DNA of 64,000 bases, taken from NCBI GenBank assembly GCA_002221725.1, contig NJFT01000041.1, positions 1-64,000 of the forward strand. Reading direction: 5' to 3'. This DNA is from Scedosporium boydii. Its lineage: Eukaryota; Ascomycota; Sordariomycetes; Microascales; Microascaceae. Positions 36,005-45,947 of this stretch are shown here, in pieces. Within the stretch, counting starts at the first letter, position 1. Each line of letters opens with the position of its first letter. The notes under the pieces were generated by a model. The model ran no database searches. It was not told the origin of the DNA and saw nothing but the letters and a program-made list of their open reading frames with translations. The position numbers and the translations under genes were made by a program.

Positions 36005-37499
36005 ATGGAGAAAGCTACCTTCAACTCGCTCCCCACGGAGCTTCACATACAGATCCTCTCTTTCCTTGACGTTGACCCTCCGTCTTACACCAAATTCACC
36101 AACAGGCCAACCCCCCACATGCTGGATTCGGATCGACCACTGAAGAGCTCTTCTGAAGTCAACAAGAAATGGCGCAGCGTCGCCATCCCATTCCTCTTCC
36201 GCCACACCATCTGGAGAATCCAGCCTAAAGATCTGAACTCCTTGCGCCAGTGCAGAAATCCTGGCGAGATTGGTATCTTGCGCTTCCTCACAGACCATGA
36301 CATCTGCGACCATGTTGACAGTATTGTTTTGTTCGTCGAGCCCCCCGATGACGAGGATGATGAGGTGGACCTTATGTCTACCGAGCCCGCTTACTTTCAA
36401 AACTGCGAGACCCTCTGGGAGACCTTATTCTCAACTATAGACCCTCTCCGGTTTTCCATAATCGCGCGTCCGGCGCGTCTTGGCCCTTTACTGTCGATAC
36501 CCGTCGACTTCAGCAACTACTGGTGCTATGGTAGCTATGAACACATCCTCTCGCTATCCCGCAACACTCGCTTCATCACCCCTCAGCCTCATCGACCAGC
36601 GGGCGACTCCCCGATCAGCATCCACAGTAAACTCTTCACCATCCGGCCCTGGACAGCCGCACTCCTAAACGAGGGCTGCAACATGGGCCCCTACAGAACC
36701 TACGAACACCACCGAAAGACGCCCCCTTCGATTCTGCCCGCCCTCGTCGGCAGCACCCAGTCCCTCCACACGGGAGACGGGGGCCTCTTCGGACAACCTG
36801 CTCTCTTGCCTCCCTCCGTCCAGGACTTTAGCTACATTGCCGAGTTCCCCGTTTACAACCACTTTACCAAAGTCGTCCGGAACCTCCCCCGCCTTCATCG
36901 CCTGTACATCCAGCTGGTGCCCAAACCTCACATTCTCAAGGACGAATTTGAGATGCGCCACATCGATACCCGTGATCTTTGGATGGAGAGGAATGCGTGC
37001 TATGCGACGCTCATGACGCATATCTTTTCTTGGTCTCCGGGGTCTAACTGGAAGCATCTTCACGTATTTGAGAGCGGTGACACTGCGGATAGGGTAAGAT
37101 TAAACAGACAACAACATTAGTTCTTCCTGTTTCAGTTCCGCGAACTGAAAAATAACTAACCATGCACAACTTCAAACCTAATAGCAAGCCTGGGATATGG
37201 CATCCCACTTTGTCCTGACCTCGCAGACGAAGAAGTGGACCATCGAGCGCGAGGGCGTCTTCGTCTGGAAAAAAGAAATCGACAGCAACAAGGCCAGCAA
37301 GTAAGTTTGTTTTCCCCCTTCTCACCCCCATCCTTCTATTGATTTTGTCCGGTCCGGTTCGAAGAGCTAAATTGAGATTTTGCTAAATAAAAGCATCTCT
37401 TCAAGTGAGGGCAACCTCGAGCGTTTGGCTTTCCGAGGCCTGGAGGTGCTGCCCTTTCCCACCATTGCACCCTTTCCTTCTGCGTCGAATTATATCTAA
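36005..37499 (+). CDS. F-box-like protein
   Basis: Three exons, 36005-37093, 37185-37300 and 37394-37499, encode 436 aa. The N-terminus reads FNSLPTELHIQILSFLDV, the first F-box helix pair (L-P-x-E-L-x-x-x-I-L). After an insert comes VNKKWRSVAIPFLFRHTIWR, the second half, where the usual C-R-x-W is N-K-K-W. F-box proteins typically recruit substrates to SCF ubiquitin ligases through Skp1; the target here is unknown. The rest has no clear leucine-rich or WD repeats. Exon 2 read alone would stop at a TAA right at its donor. The GTAAGT donor and the AAAAG acceptor at 37393 restore a frame ending in ERLAFRGLEVLPFP..., which looks genuine, so I prefer three exons. The last exon is the least certain part. 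Confidence 0.75.
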
Positions 37500-38140
37500 A
37501 CCGTTCAGGTCCCCCCACTTCCCCAGTAATTATTACGAGTCAAGTGAGGAAATTGGGTGATTCGTATCACACCGAGCTATCAAGTTCGAGAGGGTGAGAA
37601 ATGTAGTATCTGTGTGAGTTTCGGTTTTCTGCGATTAACAGTGTTTTTGACTTGGGGGACTCATAGTTTGTACTCATAGTTTGCTTTTCTAAGTGGATGA
37701 AGGCCACGAAGATTGTTAGTGTATCGAGCAGGATGGCAAAGGACGGTTTAAGAAACGGGGGCTCAGGCAGAGTTCGAGCCATTGTCGGTTCTTGTAAGTA
37801 AGTGAAACCTATGAAAAATGCTAACTGTGGATTGTATCGAGAAAATAAGATGGCAAAAAACAACAAGTGAAATAGAGTGAAATATGGAAAACCTCTCTAA
37901 AGATGAATGTCCATGAAGAATCTAGAATGGAGAGAAATGAATCAATCCGTGATGATTTGATGTTAATGCAAAAGCCCGGTCTTACTTAGACCTTTCAACC
38001 CATGATTTCCCTCATAAAATGATTCCCAAGACAGGGCAGTTTGTGTATATATATGCAACCCTCATGCCTTAACAAATCCCAAACAAAACAGGAAAAAAAA
38101 AAAAAAAGATGGTGGGCAGAGTATGATACACCGTTCCTCC
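37500..38140. other. Convergent intergenic region
   Basis: This lies between the 3' ends of the F-box gene (plus) and the transporter gene (minus), and presumably holds both 3' untranslated regions. It is AT-rich with an A run near 38092-38107. No gene is seen. Confidence 0.6.
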
Positions 38141-39487
38141 TTACGGCTCCTCCGACGAATCACTCTCATCCTCCGCCTCAAACTCCAACGCCTTCCTCTC
38201 CGCCCCCTCCGCCATCTCCCTCCATGTACTCCACGCCAACATGACAAACGCAACGGTGATAAGCGCGCCACCCAGCACTGAAGCCGCGCTCAGCGGCGTC
38301 CCTGTCAGGAACCAATCCACGACGGCCACAACAAAAATGGTCAGGAGCGAGGCGACGCTGCTTAGCACGGGTGACGTCAAGCTGATGAGGACGAGGAACG
38401 AGCCCGCAAAGGTGGCGTTGGCGATGACGGAGATGAGCAGGAGGAAAGCGGTGCGGCCCGTCGGCAGGACGAAGGGCTCTATGCCCGTGAGGTGGAGGAT
38501 GGGTATCGGGATCCAGAGGACGAGGAGGGTGAAGGCACCAATGAGCGAGCCGAAGGCGTTGGCGAAGATGGTGCCCCGGCCGGGGGAGACGCCGTCGGGC
38601 GGACAGGCGAAGCGTTTGTAGAGGACTTCGTAGAGGCCGTAGAGCACGGAGCCGAAGCCGATGATGATGTTGCCGAAGAAGCGGCGGGTGATGGAGGGAT
38701 CGGGGACGCTCGCGCTGGAGCCGGCGCCGTCGCCGTAAGCTACGATGAGGACGCCGGCTATGGCGATGCCGACGGCGATGGATTTGTCGAGGCGGAGGGG
38801 TTCCTTGAGGAGCGGGACGGAAAAGGCGTAGGCGAAGAAGGCGGAGCAGTTGTAGATGGCCGTAAGGTCCGAGGGGCTCGTCATGCTGACGGCAATGTAC
38901 CAGCTTAACCCGGCCACTGTTAGGGCCGTGGTGATGCCGGCCGTCGCGCGGAGGAGGTACCTCGCGGGATGAGCCCTGTGCATGACGCTCGCCCTGTCGA
39001 CGTCTAGCCTCCGCAGCTGGACCATGGCCGCCGTACTCCTGAGTAGCTGCACGTGCCTCCGCCAGAATACCTTGAACGGCATGTCGCGCTTCTGCAGCCG
39101 TAGAAACAGCAGTTGGACGGGCCACAGCATGGACCAGCTCCCGTGTGTCATGTACAACATGCAATAGGCCTTATTCCAGCCGAGCTCGCCCTGGATGTAC
39201 GCCGACAACTCCGTCTGTATGGCGAAGGAGACGAGGATCAGCACGAGGAAGAAGGAGGCGTAGGTGTATCGGCGGCGGGCGGCGTCACGGGCGAGCTCGG
39301 ACGGGCTCACGCTGCGCATCGTGGAGCGGCGGGAGAGGAAAGGGCTTCGGGGGCTTTCGGCACGGCTACCAGCGCTTCGGGGTCGGGGACTGCTGCGACC
39401 GCGTTCGAAGTCATCTGGCTTGGCCAGGAGGGGGGTAATCGAGCGACCCTCAGTCGGGCGATGGTACGGCGGTCGTCTATCCACCAT
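38141..39487 (-). CDS. DMT-superfamily (EamA-like) membrane transporter
   Basis: Single exon, 448 aa, ATG at 39487 and TAA at 38141. Residues 1-72 are a Ser/Pro/Arg-rich cytosolic tail. About ten hydrophobic segments follow, starting with YASFFLVLILVSFAI and including ATAGITTALTVAGLSWYIAV, SIAVGIAIAGVLIVAYG, NIIIGFGSVLYGLYEVLYK, AFLLLISVIANATF and VASLLTIFVVAVVDWFLTG. The order of segments, and the DLTAIYNCSAFFAYAFSVPLL block followed by a second repeat ending in AASVLGGALITVAFVML, fit the drug/metabolite transporter fold. The closest types I know are yeast vacuolar Thi74/YML018C-like and SLC35F-like proteins. Substrate and membrane are not readable. The C-terminus is acidic (EAEDESDSSEEP). 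It is convergent with the F-box gene. Confidence 0.88.
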   Translation of the reverse strand: MVDRRPPYHRPTEGRSITPLLAKPDDFERGRSSPRPRSAGSRAESPRSPFLSRRSTMRSVSPSELARDAARRRYTYASFFLVLILVSFAIQTELSAYIQGELGWNKAYCMLYMTHGSWSMLWPVQLLFLRLQKRDMPFKVFWRRHVQLLRSTAAMVQLRRLDVDRASVMHRAHPARYLLRATAGITTALTVAGLSWYIAVSMTSPSDLTAIYNCSAFFAYAFSVPLLKEPLRLDKSIAVGIAIAGVLIVAYGDGAGSSASVPDPSITRRFFGNIIIGFGSVLYGLYEVLYKRFACPPDGVSPGRGTIFANAFGSLIGAFTLLVLWIPIPILHLTGIEPFVLPTGRTAFLLLISVIANATFAGSFLVLISLTSPVLSSVASLLTIFVVAVVDWFLTGTPLSAASVLGGALITVAFVMLAWSTWREMAEGAERKALEFEAEDESDSSEEP

Positions 39488-40896
39488 TTTTTCTCGCTTC
39501 TCTCCAAGGTTCTATTTTGTGTAATTTCGGAAAGTTCCAAGGAACTACTCTTCAAGGGTCCAGCCGAATTCGTGGATGGCTACACAAGGGCTCGTTTTTC
39601 CGCCGGGCCTCGCACCAGTCCCTGGGGTTCGCCGGGCCGTGGTTTCGCATGTGGCCGCGCAAGCGGTGGGGGGAGTCGGCTGGGGTGAAACTGTCGTGAG
39701 GGATCGTATGTCGAGGACACATTCAACGCGGGTAGAAAGAAAGGTGTGTGCCTCGATCTACCTTCTCTATAGCGCTCGTTCTGATGGATGGTCGTCGGAG
39801 GGTCTCACTGGGTATGCAATATGCCGAATGAGTCGTCCAGGTGGTTGGTACCTGATGGCGTCATCGAAGGTCAGCCGAACCCTTTTTATTCACATCTGGC
39901 GGTCTTTGGGGTGAGGAAGACAGACTGCAACAGTGGTGAGTACTATGTAGTACTACTTGTAGATCCGTGGTGACGTTGGTGGGTGTTGAGGGAATGGGGA
40001 AGTTAGGGCTGGACAATGGAACAATAAGGAAATTCGTTGATGCTTACACAGGGGATTAGAGTTCAGACGAGCACTTTGAAATTGGTGTTTCGCGCAAGAC
40101 GTCAAACATTGGAGCGGTCGGATCGAATCAATAGGGTCGCCCTGTCTCGATCTTCTCATTGTCTGGTGCCAAACCGTCTGCCAGCTTGGCGAATGATTGC
40201 TGCACTTAAAACCGGTTGCAGCTGCCAAGACTGCCATTTGATGGGGTCGATTTCAGGACCCCAACAAATGACGGCCTAAATTTAGTATCCGAAGCCCACT
40301 ATTCGCCCACTTTGAACCAGTGCATCGAGGGGGGGTGTCGGTGTCTAGGGTCTCAAGACCGACTCGAGTTTACGGAACAACACTCGTCAAAAATGCATCA
40401 ACGAGGTCTTCTCCGAATACATTGACCCATCGATTCAAACCAATGGACAATCAGAATCGGGGACCATTTGCGAACTGCGGGAGAGGAGAGGGAGTTGGAC
40501 AAAGCCGCCTTATGTAATATCTACTATCCTTGGTGCTGCCTTGGATTTTTGATGGTCGCCCATCGTCGCCCCTTTTTTCGAAGCCAGTATGATCAATTGC
40601 CTGTTCCAAACGTCATGGGTCCATATGAGCCAAAGCTGCCATCCTCCATACAAGGATGCGTTAAACTACGTTGCGTCGACGCCACACACCTTCCTCTTTT
40701 AAACGTCATCTTCGCTGGATCCCATAAGGAATCAATTACTCGATAGCCAGGCTTCTGCGACAAACACTCCACAAACACTCCAGCGTGGCATTGCAGTCAG
40801 ACCTTGCTACTTCGTAGGACTTACGTCACAGATGTGATTCTTAGCAGCTAGTGGTGCTGCTGTTCGGTATAGCCTCAAGATCAATTCTCGCCCGCA
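39488..40896. other. Divergent intergenic region
   Basis: This is the upstream DNA of the transporter (minus) and the 177-aa protein gene (plus). It holds one exact TACTTCGTA at 40808-40816, 81 nt before the plus-strand ATG. Short ORFs only, with no recognisable gene. Confidence 0.6.
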
Positions 40897-41430
40897 ATGT
40901 CCTCAAGCCCCGAGAAGCAAATTGCCGTGGCCCTGTACCGTCGGGATCCCATATCAACCGACCCGCGCAAACGCCAGATTTACAAGCACGAGTCTTATCA
41001 CTGGGCTATCGTGATCAAAGAAGGAACAGTTTTTGACACATATGAGGCGACCGACAGAAATGAGATCGACCCAATCACGTTCAGACAGCGAAATCCTGCC
41101 AACGAATGGTTCTTCGATGCCAACCAAGACGTTGATCCTTCAAGGAGCGGGAAGCTTCTCGGCCACGTTATCATTGGGGCAGTTCCGTCCAGCATGTCCA
41201 GGGACGATGTCAGAGCGTTCCTGAACGAAATTCCACTACCAAGAAGAAACCAAAATCCGCAGGAGAGCTGTGTGACGTGGGTTGCGAATGCTATACGCGC
41301 CTTCCACCAGGAAAAGTGTGTAGATGGCTTTATTATCGAAAAGTTCTTGGATTGGGCACTCTCCTACGCCGATCAAAGGCTGAGGGATCCAAAGCAGACC
41401 CCAGAATCCGTCTTTTATCAGGGGAACTGA
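40897..41430 (+). CDS. Small protein with possible papain-like His/Cys pair
   Basis: Single exon of 177 aa, ATG at 40897 and TGA ending at 41430. Two blocks stand out: YHWAIVIKEGTVFDTYEATD near residues 34-53 and ESCVTWVANAIRAF near 123-136. A His in an H-W-A-I strand followed about 90 residues later by a Cys at the start of a helix (H35, C125) resembles the His-then-Cys order of permuted papain-like folds such as LRAT, NlpC/P60-like and PPPDE proteins. I recognise similar hypothetical proteins in Pezizomycotina but know no function. The catalytic assignment is inference from spacing alone. No signal peptide or membrane segment is seen, so it is probably cytosolic. Confidence 0.75.
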   Translation: MSSSPEKQIAVALYRRDPISTDPRKRQIYKHESYHWAIVIKEGTVFDTYEATDRNEIDPITFRQRNPANEWFFDANQDVDPSRSGKLLGHVIIGAVPSSMSRDDVRAFLNEIPLPRRNQNPQESCVTWVANAIRAFHQEKCVDGFIIEKFLDWALSYADQRLRDPKQTPESVFYQGN

Positions 41431-42462
41431 AGCTGTGGGTGGCCAGCCTGGCAAAGCCTGACGCTGTTTCCGGCTGGGTGCCTCCAGGCCAGTCGACCAA
41501 ACCTCACCCGGTCCTATACTTTGTTTTCCCGGAAAATGGCTTCCTTTGCGGGAACCTTTCCTGGGTCAAGCATGATTTCTGTATCCTAGCGCTTTACCAA
41601 ACATGATTTCTAGTCCCCGCAGAAGCGATAAGAGAAGGAAAAGGTGCAGGAGAAGGGGAATGGGAAGGAGGACACGAGGAAGTCAGGAACTAAGTGATTC
41701 AGTAAAACCTCTCGTCGTTCGCCTGGTGTCTTTGGTGACGTCGATGTCTTGCCCCAAGCCATCTCGAGGTCACGTGGATCAAAGCTGGGGTTCGGGATGC
41801 ACTGGACGCGGCTGTGAATTTGTACCTCGTCGTGTAGATGTGCAGATATACCTCGGTACCTGGGGAAGAATCGTGGGAAAGGGGCTGTAGCATATGGAAA
41901 ACCAGGCCCGAAGGCTTCACCAGCATGGTTAAATGCGGGAGCAGGTCGTCAATGTTAGGTGTTCTGTGTTGATCTCGTGTTCACTTTCCGCACAACGGAG
42001 GCAGGGAGACGTTCCCGCTTCCACCGAGCTCGCACTAATATGCACTAACATCTTTGATCCCTTTATGACACAAGGGCTCCGACTACTGAAATCGTCCAGG
42101 TGAATATCCTTCAAATTGATGCCTTGTTGGGAATAGCCATTTTGTCAGACGTAAGACACGACCATTACCTTGAATTGAAGACCGGTATTTGGGACAGGAT
42201 TTGTTGTCCTTCACCGACTCGAACACTCGAATAGTTTTCGTCTTCTGCATGTCTCGGCTATTTTATCTTCTTCTGGAACCCGTAGAGGCAGGTATTCTGT
42301 ACAGGTATTGACGCACGATTCGCTGGAACCTCATGATATTGATCCTGTCACAACCGGCCTCCATATATTGGTGCCTTCCCATTTTCTAACGGAATCCCAA
42401 CTGTTCGCATCCTTGGTCTTCATGGAGGACCCTCGATTGATCCAAAATCCCGCGCCTGTGCC
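41431..42462. other. Convergent intergenic region
   Basis: About 1 kb between the 3' ends of the 177-aa protein gene (plus) and the aldo-keto reductase gene (minus). Several short ORFs occur; none is recognisable. Confidence 0.6.
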
Positions 42463-43675
42463 TTACTTGCTCCCAGCGCTAAAGAGCACCTCCTTCGTAT
42501 CGTAGCCATACTTGATCTCCTTGTGCCAATACGGAACCGCCTCCGACTGGACAAGAGCCCACGCCCTATCCGTGGCCTCCACAACCTCCTCGGGCAAGGG
42601 ACCCTTCTCGAAGTCATTCAAATTGCTCTCAAGCTGCTTTAGGCTCGAAGCACCAATCAAAATGCCATCATTCCCGTCCTTAATATTCAGCACCGAGTGG
42701 TGCACAAGCCACCGCAACGCCGTCTCCGCCATCGTCAACCCATGCTTCTTAGCCGCCTCTTCGATAGTATGCAGCGCCTTGAACGTGTTATCGCGGAAAT
42801 ATCTCTGGCGGTACATGGCGCCGATGCGGCCGCTAGTGTCGGAGAAGCGACCCTCGGTGGGGATGTCGTCGGCCGACTTGATGCGGCCCGTGAGCAGGCC
42901 GCCAGCGAGGGGGTTGTAGACGACGATGTCGAGGCCGTAGCGGCGGCAGGCGTGCACGAGCTCTGTCTCGATTCCGCGCGTGATGCAGTTGTACATGCCC
43001 TGGTAGAGGGTCGGGCGTACCCAGTTGTTGTACTTGCAGGTTAGGACGATTTCGGCGACTTCGAAGGCGGTGAAGTTGCTGATGGCGAAGGTGACGAATT
43101 TGCCGGCCTTGTGGAGTTTGTCGATGGCTTCGAGGGTTTGCGCGAAGGGTGTCTCTCGGTCCTGTGTAGCGTGTCAGCCATTGAGAGATGTGTAAGAGCG
43201 TAAGAGCAGCGGGTTTTTGTGTTCTCGTCAACTGGATGAGCGTACAGCAGCATGAAGGTAGAGAATCTGTGATAAAAAGCAGAATTAGTCTAAGCTCAAC
43301 AAACGTATAGTATCTCCGTCTAAAGAGTTATTAACTCACATCCAGAGTATCCGTGCCCAAAGCCGCCAAGCTCTTCTCCACCGAGTCAACCACCTTCTCG
43401 GGCGTGTTACCCGCGGGCTCGGCAGGATAGAGGACCTTGGTGGCCAGGGTCAAACCGCGCTCCTTCCACTTGGCCTCGCGCGTAAAGGCCTCCTGCTTGG
43501 TGCCGACGTACATGCGCGCCGTGTCGACCTCATTGTAGCCGCGCGACTGGAGGTAGTCGAGGAACTTTTCGAACTCGCCGACGTCGGTGACGCGGGCGCC
43601 CGTTTCGGGGTCGGGTCCGAAGGTCATTAGACCCAGGATGATCCTGTTGTTGGCGCGGGGCACGACGAGAGGCAT
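42463..43675 (-). CDS. Aldo-keto reductase (AKR7-like)
   Basis: Three exons, 43340-43675, 43246-43266 and 42463-43161, encode 351 aa; the introns are 73 and 84 nt. The start was placed at 43675 (MPLVVPRANNRIILGLMTFG), the usual family start, rather than at the in-frame ATG nine codons upstream. The AKR catalytic tetrad is visible: D51 (NEVDTARMY), Y56, K80 (LATKV) and H117 (LYLHAA). The 21-nt middle exon encodes ILYLHAA, including the catalytic His. Later blocks ACRRYGLDIVVYNPLAGGLL and LIGASSLKQLESNL bind NADPH in this family. It resembles aflatoxin-aldehyde reductases and related oxidoreductases that reduce aldehydes. The substrate is unknown, and no biosynthetic partner genes are adjacent. 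Confidence 0.93.
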
Positions 43676-45091
43676 GATGGCGACTGGCGATGGATGGATC
43701 AAATGTGTATATTGTTCGAGAATGGAGGGGTTGTTAGACTGGCGTTTTCGGAGGGGTCGAGCTTCGGGTTGGAAGGCGAGAGTGTACCGGAGGAGGTACA
43801 GGGAGCCCGGCTTCCTTTATATCTTAGCAAGCCGATTGAGGTAACGGATTTGAGAGTATCACGTAAAGTCCGAGAGTCGAGGAGTGCCGGGTCATGGTCA
43901 TGGCTACGGTATCTCTACAAGAGGTAATGCCGCATCACTCCAAGTCCTCGAGCTAAACCAATCTTTAACCCCACCTCGAGACATCTTGCATCATACTTCC
44001 CCCACCAGCAAAATGACATCGGCACCCATTTGCGGGACGGAATGCAGAGTCTGTGTCGTAAAGTCCGAAATGTTTTAACTCCATCTAACTACACCACACT
44101 AAAGCCGATTCAGAGTAACCGAACCAGTTCCAGGCCCGACAGATCGGTGCTCATTAATAATGTTCGTGGTGGTGCCCCCTTCGGTGGGGGGTCGAGATGG
44201 GCTTCTGGAGCTTCCTAAAGGAGGGGTTCTCAATGTTCTACGCAGATCAATGGGTTGATGTATCTGGTGAGAGTTTCACCGGTGAGTCAAAACGAATATG
44301 TGCAAAACCCAATTGATGCGTAAGAACGGAGGAATATTAGACAGGCGTGCGGATATAACACAGTTGCCCTCGATAAAGCCCATGGATCAGCATTCTTCAA
44401 CGGAGTTTACCCAGTTTGCTTCCACGATGCTATCAACTATAAGTCGGGGGGGTTTCTCCACAGCTCGCGATATTCATACGAGATACGAGGAATTGAGGCT
44501 CGAAAACTACATCAATCCGCGATCATGTCGAGATCGACCTCGAGATAAGAAGAGTAGCGCGAGATAGGCTTGGCTTCTTGAAGTGGATCATGAGATGTGA
44601 TGGCGGCTTAACATCGAGAAAACAGCAGCAGGAAGAATCATGACAGAGTTGCTACCCAGGCCATATGGCCTGGCCCAAGGACGAAACTCTGTCTCTTCGT
44701 AATAGCAAGTACTCTCAAAATACCATCGCCTGGAAAATTCAGCCTCGAAAGGGATGAATGAAGCCATGCAAGTTGATACAATCTTGGCTCGCTTTGGCTG
44801 CTCCGACAAAGTTGTCTTCTCCAGCTGACAAATCGAAGCGACAGCTGTCCGGCACCGCTTAAGTAAAGACCAATCAGAGGCTCCCGAATGGAAAACCACT
44901 TCCATAAAATTCCGAAGCTATTTCCGAGCACAAGTGATCGAGCAGAGAATAGCGTCACGCCAAATTCAACCGCAATCGTCCAGAGAGCTTTTTTTTGCAA
45001 AACCTCTCTGTGTGACCTCATTCTGCCTCTCCCCCACATATAATTGCAGAGAACTGCCTCCAGATCAGAAATATCAGCTATTACCTGAACA
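43676..45091. other. Divergent intergenic region between the AKR and grx5 genes
   Basis: 1.4 kb shared upstream DNA of the aldo-keto reductase (minus) and glutaredoxin (plus) genes. Minus-strand ORFs at 44588-44905 and 44638-45039 overlap in different frames and are unrecognised. No clear TATA box. Confidence 0.6.
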
Positions 45092-45635
45092 ATGGCTGCC
45101 AGATTTTCAGCTGTATCGGTAAGTCCTTAATCACCAGAGCAAACCGCAACCCTCCAGCCTCAAGATAACTAACAACGAAATACCCTCCCAGCTCCTGCGA
45201 ACAGCAACCCGCACAACCCTCCAAACCACCCTCCTAACCCCCCGCAACCGCCCCCTCCTCGCCCGCCTCCTCTCCGATCAGACCCGCCAAGCCATCGACA
45301 AAGCCGTCGCCACGGCCCCCGTGGTTCTCTTCATGAAGGGCACGCCCGAGGCGCCCCAATGCGGCTTCTCGCGCGCCTCGGTCCAGATCCTGGGCATGCA
45401 AGGGGTCGACCCGGCCAAGTTTGCCGCCTTCAACGTCCTCGAGGACGACGAGCTGAGGCAGGGCATCAAGGAGTATTCGGACTGGCCTACGATCCCGCAG
45501 CTTTATCTTGCCGGGGAGTTTATTGGCGGTTGTGACATTTTGGTGTCGATGCATCAGAGCGGGGAGTTGGCGAAGCTTTTGGCGAAGAATGGGGTGCTTT
45601 TTGAGGAGGGGGAGAGCGAGAAGACGGATGCATAA
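45092..45635 (+). CDS. grx5: Mitochondrial monothiol glutaredoxin Grx5
   Basis: Two exons, 45092-45118 and 45192-45635, encode 156 aa; the intron is 73 nt. The first 40 or so residues are rich in Arg, Thr and Leu and lack acidic residues, as in a mitochondrial targeting sequence. The monothiol active site CGFS is at residues 66-69 ([15 protein letters not shown]). Other family signatures are VVLFMKGTP, the cis-proline segment [20 protein letters not shown], and the glutathione-binding GG-C-D near its end. Grx5 carries [2Fe-2S] clusters bound with glutathione and passes them on in the mitochondrial iron-sulfur pathway. It lies tail to tail with the gamma-glutamyltransferase gene, 312 bp apart. 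Confidence 0.97.
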
Positions 45636-45947
45636 GGGAAATTGGAAAGAAGCAATGAACGATATGGTTCTAGGGAGGTCGGGAGGGATGGAGAAGAGAG
45701 AGATATATATATACACGAAGCCCCAGGTTTGAGATTGCGGATAGGTGGATATATCGTCGTCGAGGGGGAGCAAGCAACTTGTACAACAGACACACGGATA
45801 TACATGTATAACGCGGTATAGACTGGCGACGACTCACATCGCCACCAAGATTCTCTTAATCTAATATCACCAAGGGAATCCAAATCCAAGAAGAAAAGAC
45901 GGACCATCTCACTTCTATCCAGAAGTCTTTTTTTCCCCTCCCACCTC
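45636..45947. other. Convergent 312-bp intergenic region
   Basis: Shared 3' flank of grx5 (plus) and the gamma-glutamyltransferase gene (minus). A short TA repeat lies near 45702-45712. No gene is seen; overlapping 3' untranslated regions are possible. Confidence 0.6.

Noticed and set aside
38178..39164. 328-codon minus ORF, His/Arg-rich
   Set aside because: Alternative frame of the transporter gene. The composition is typical of a shifted GC-rich frame.
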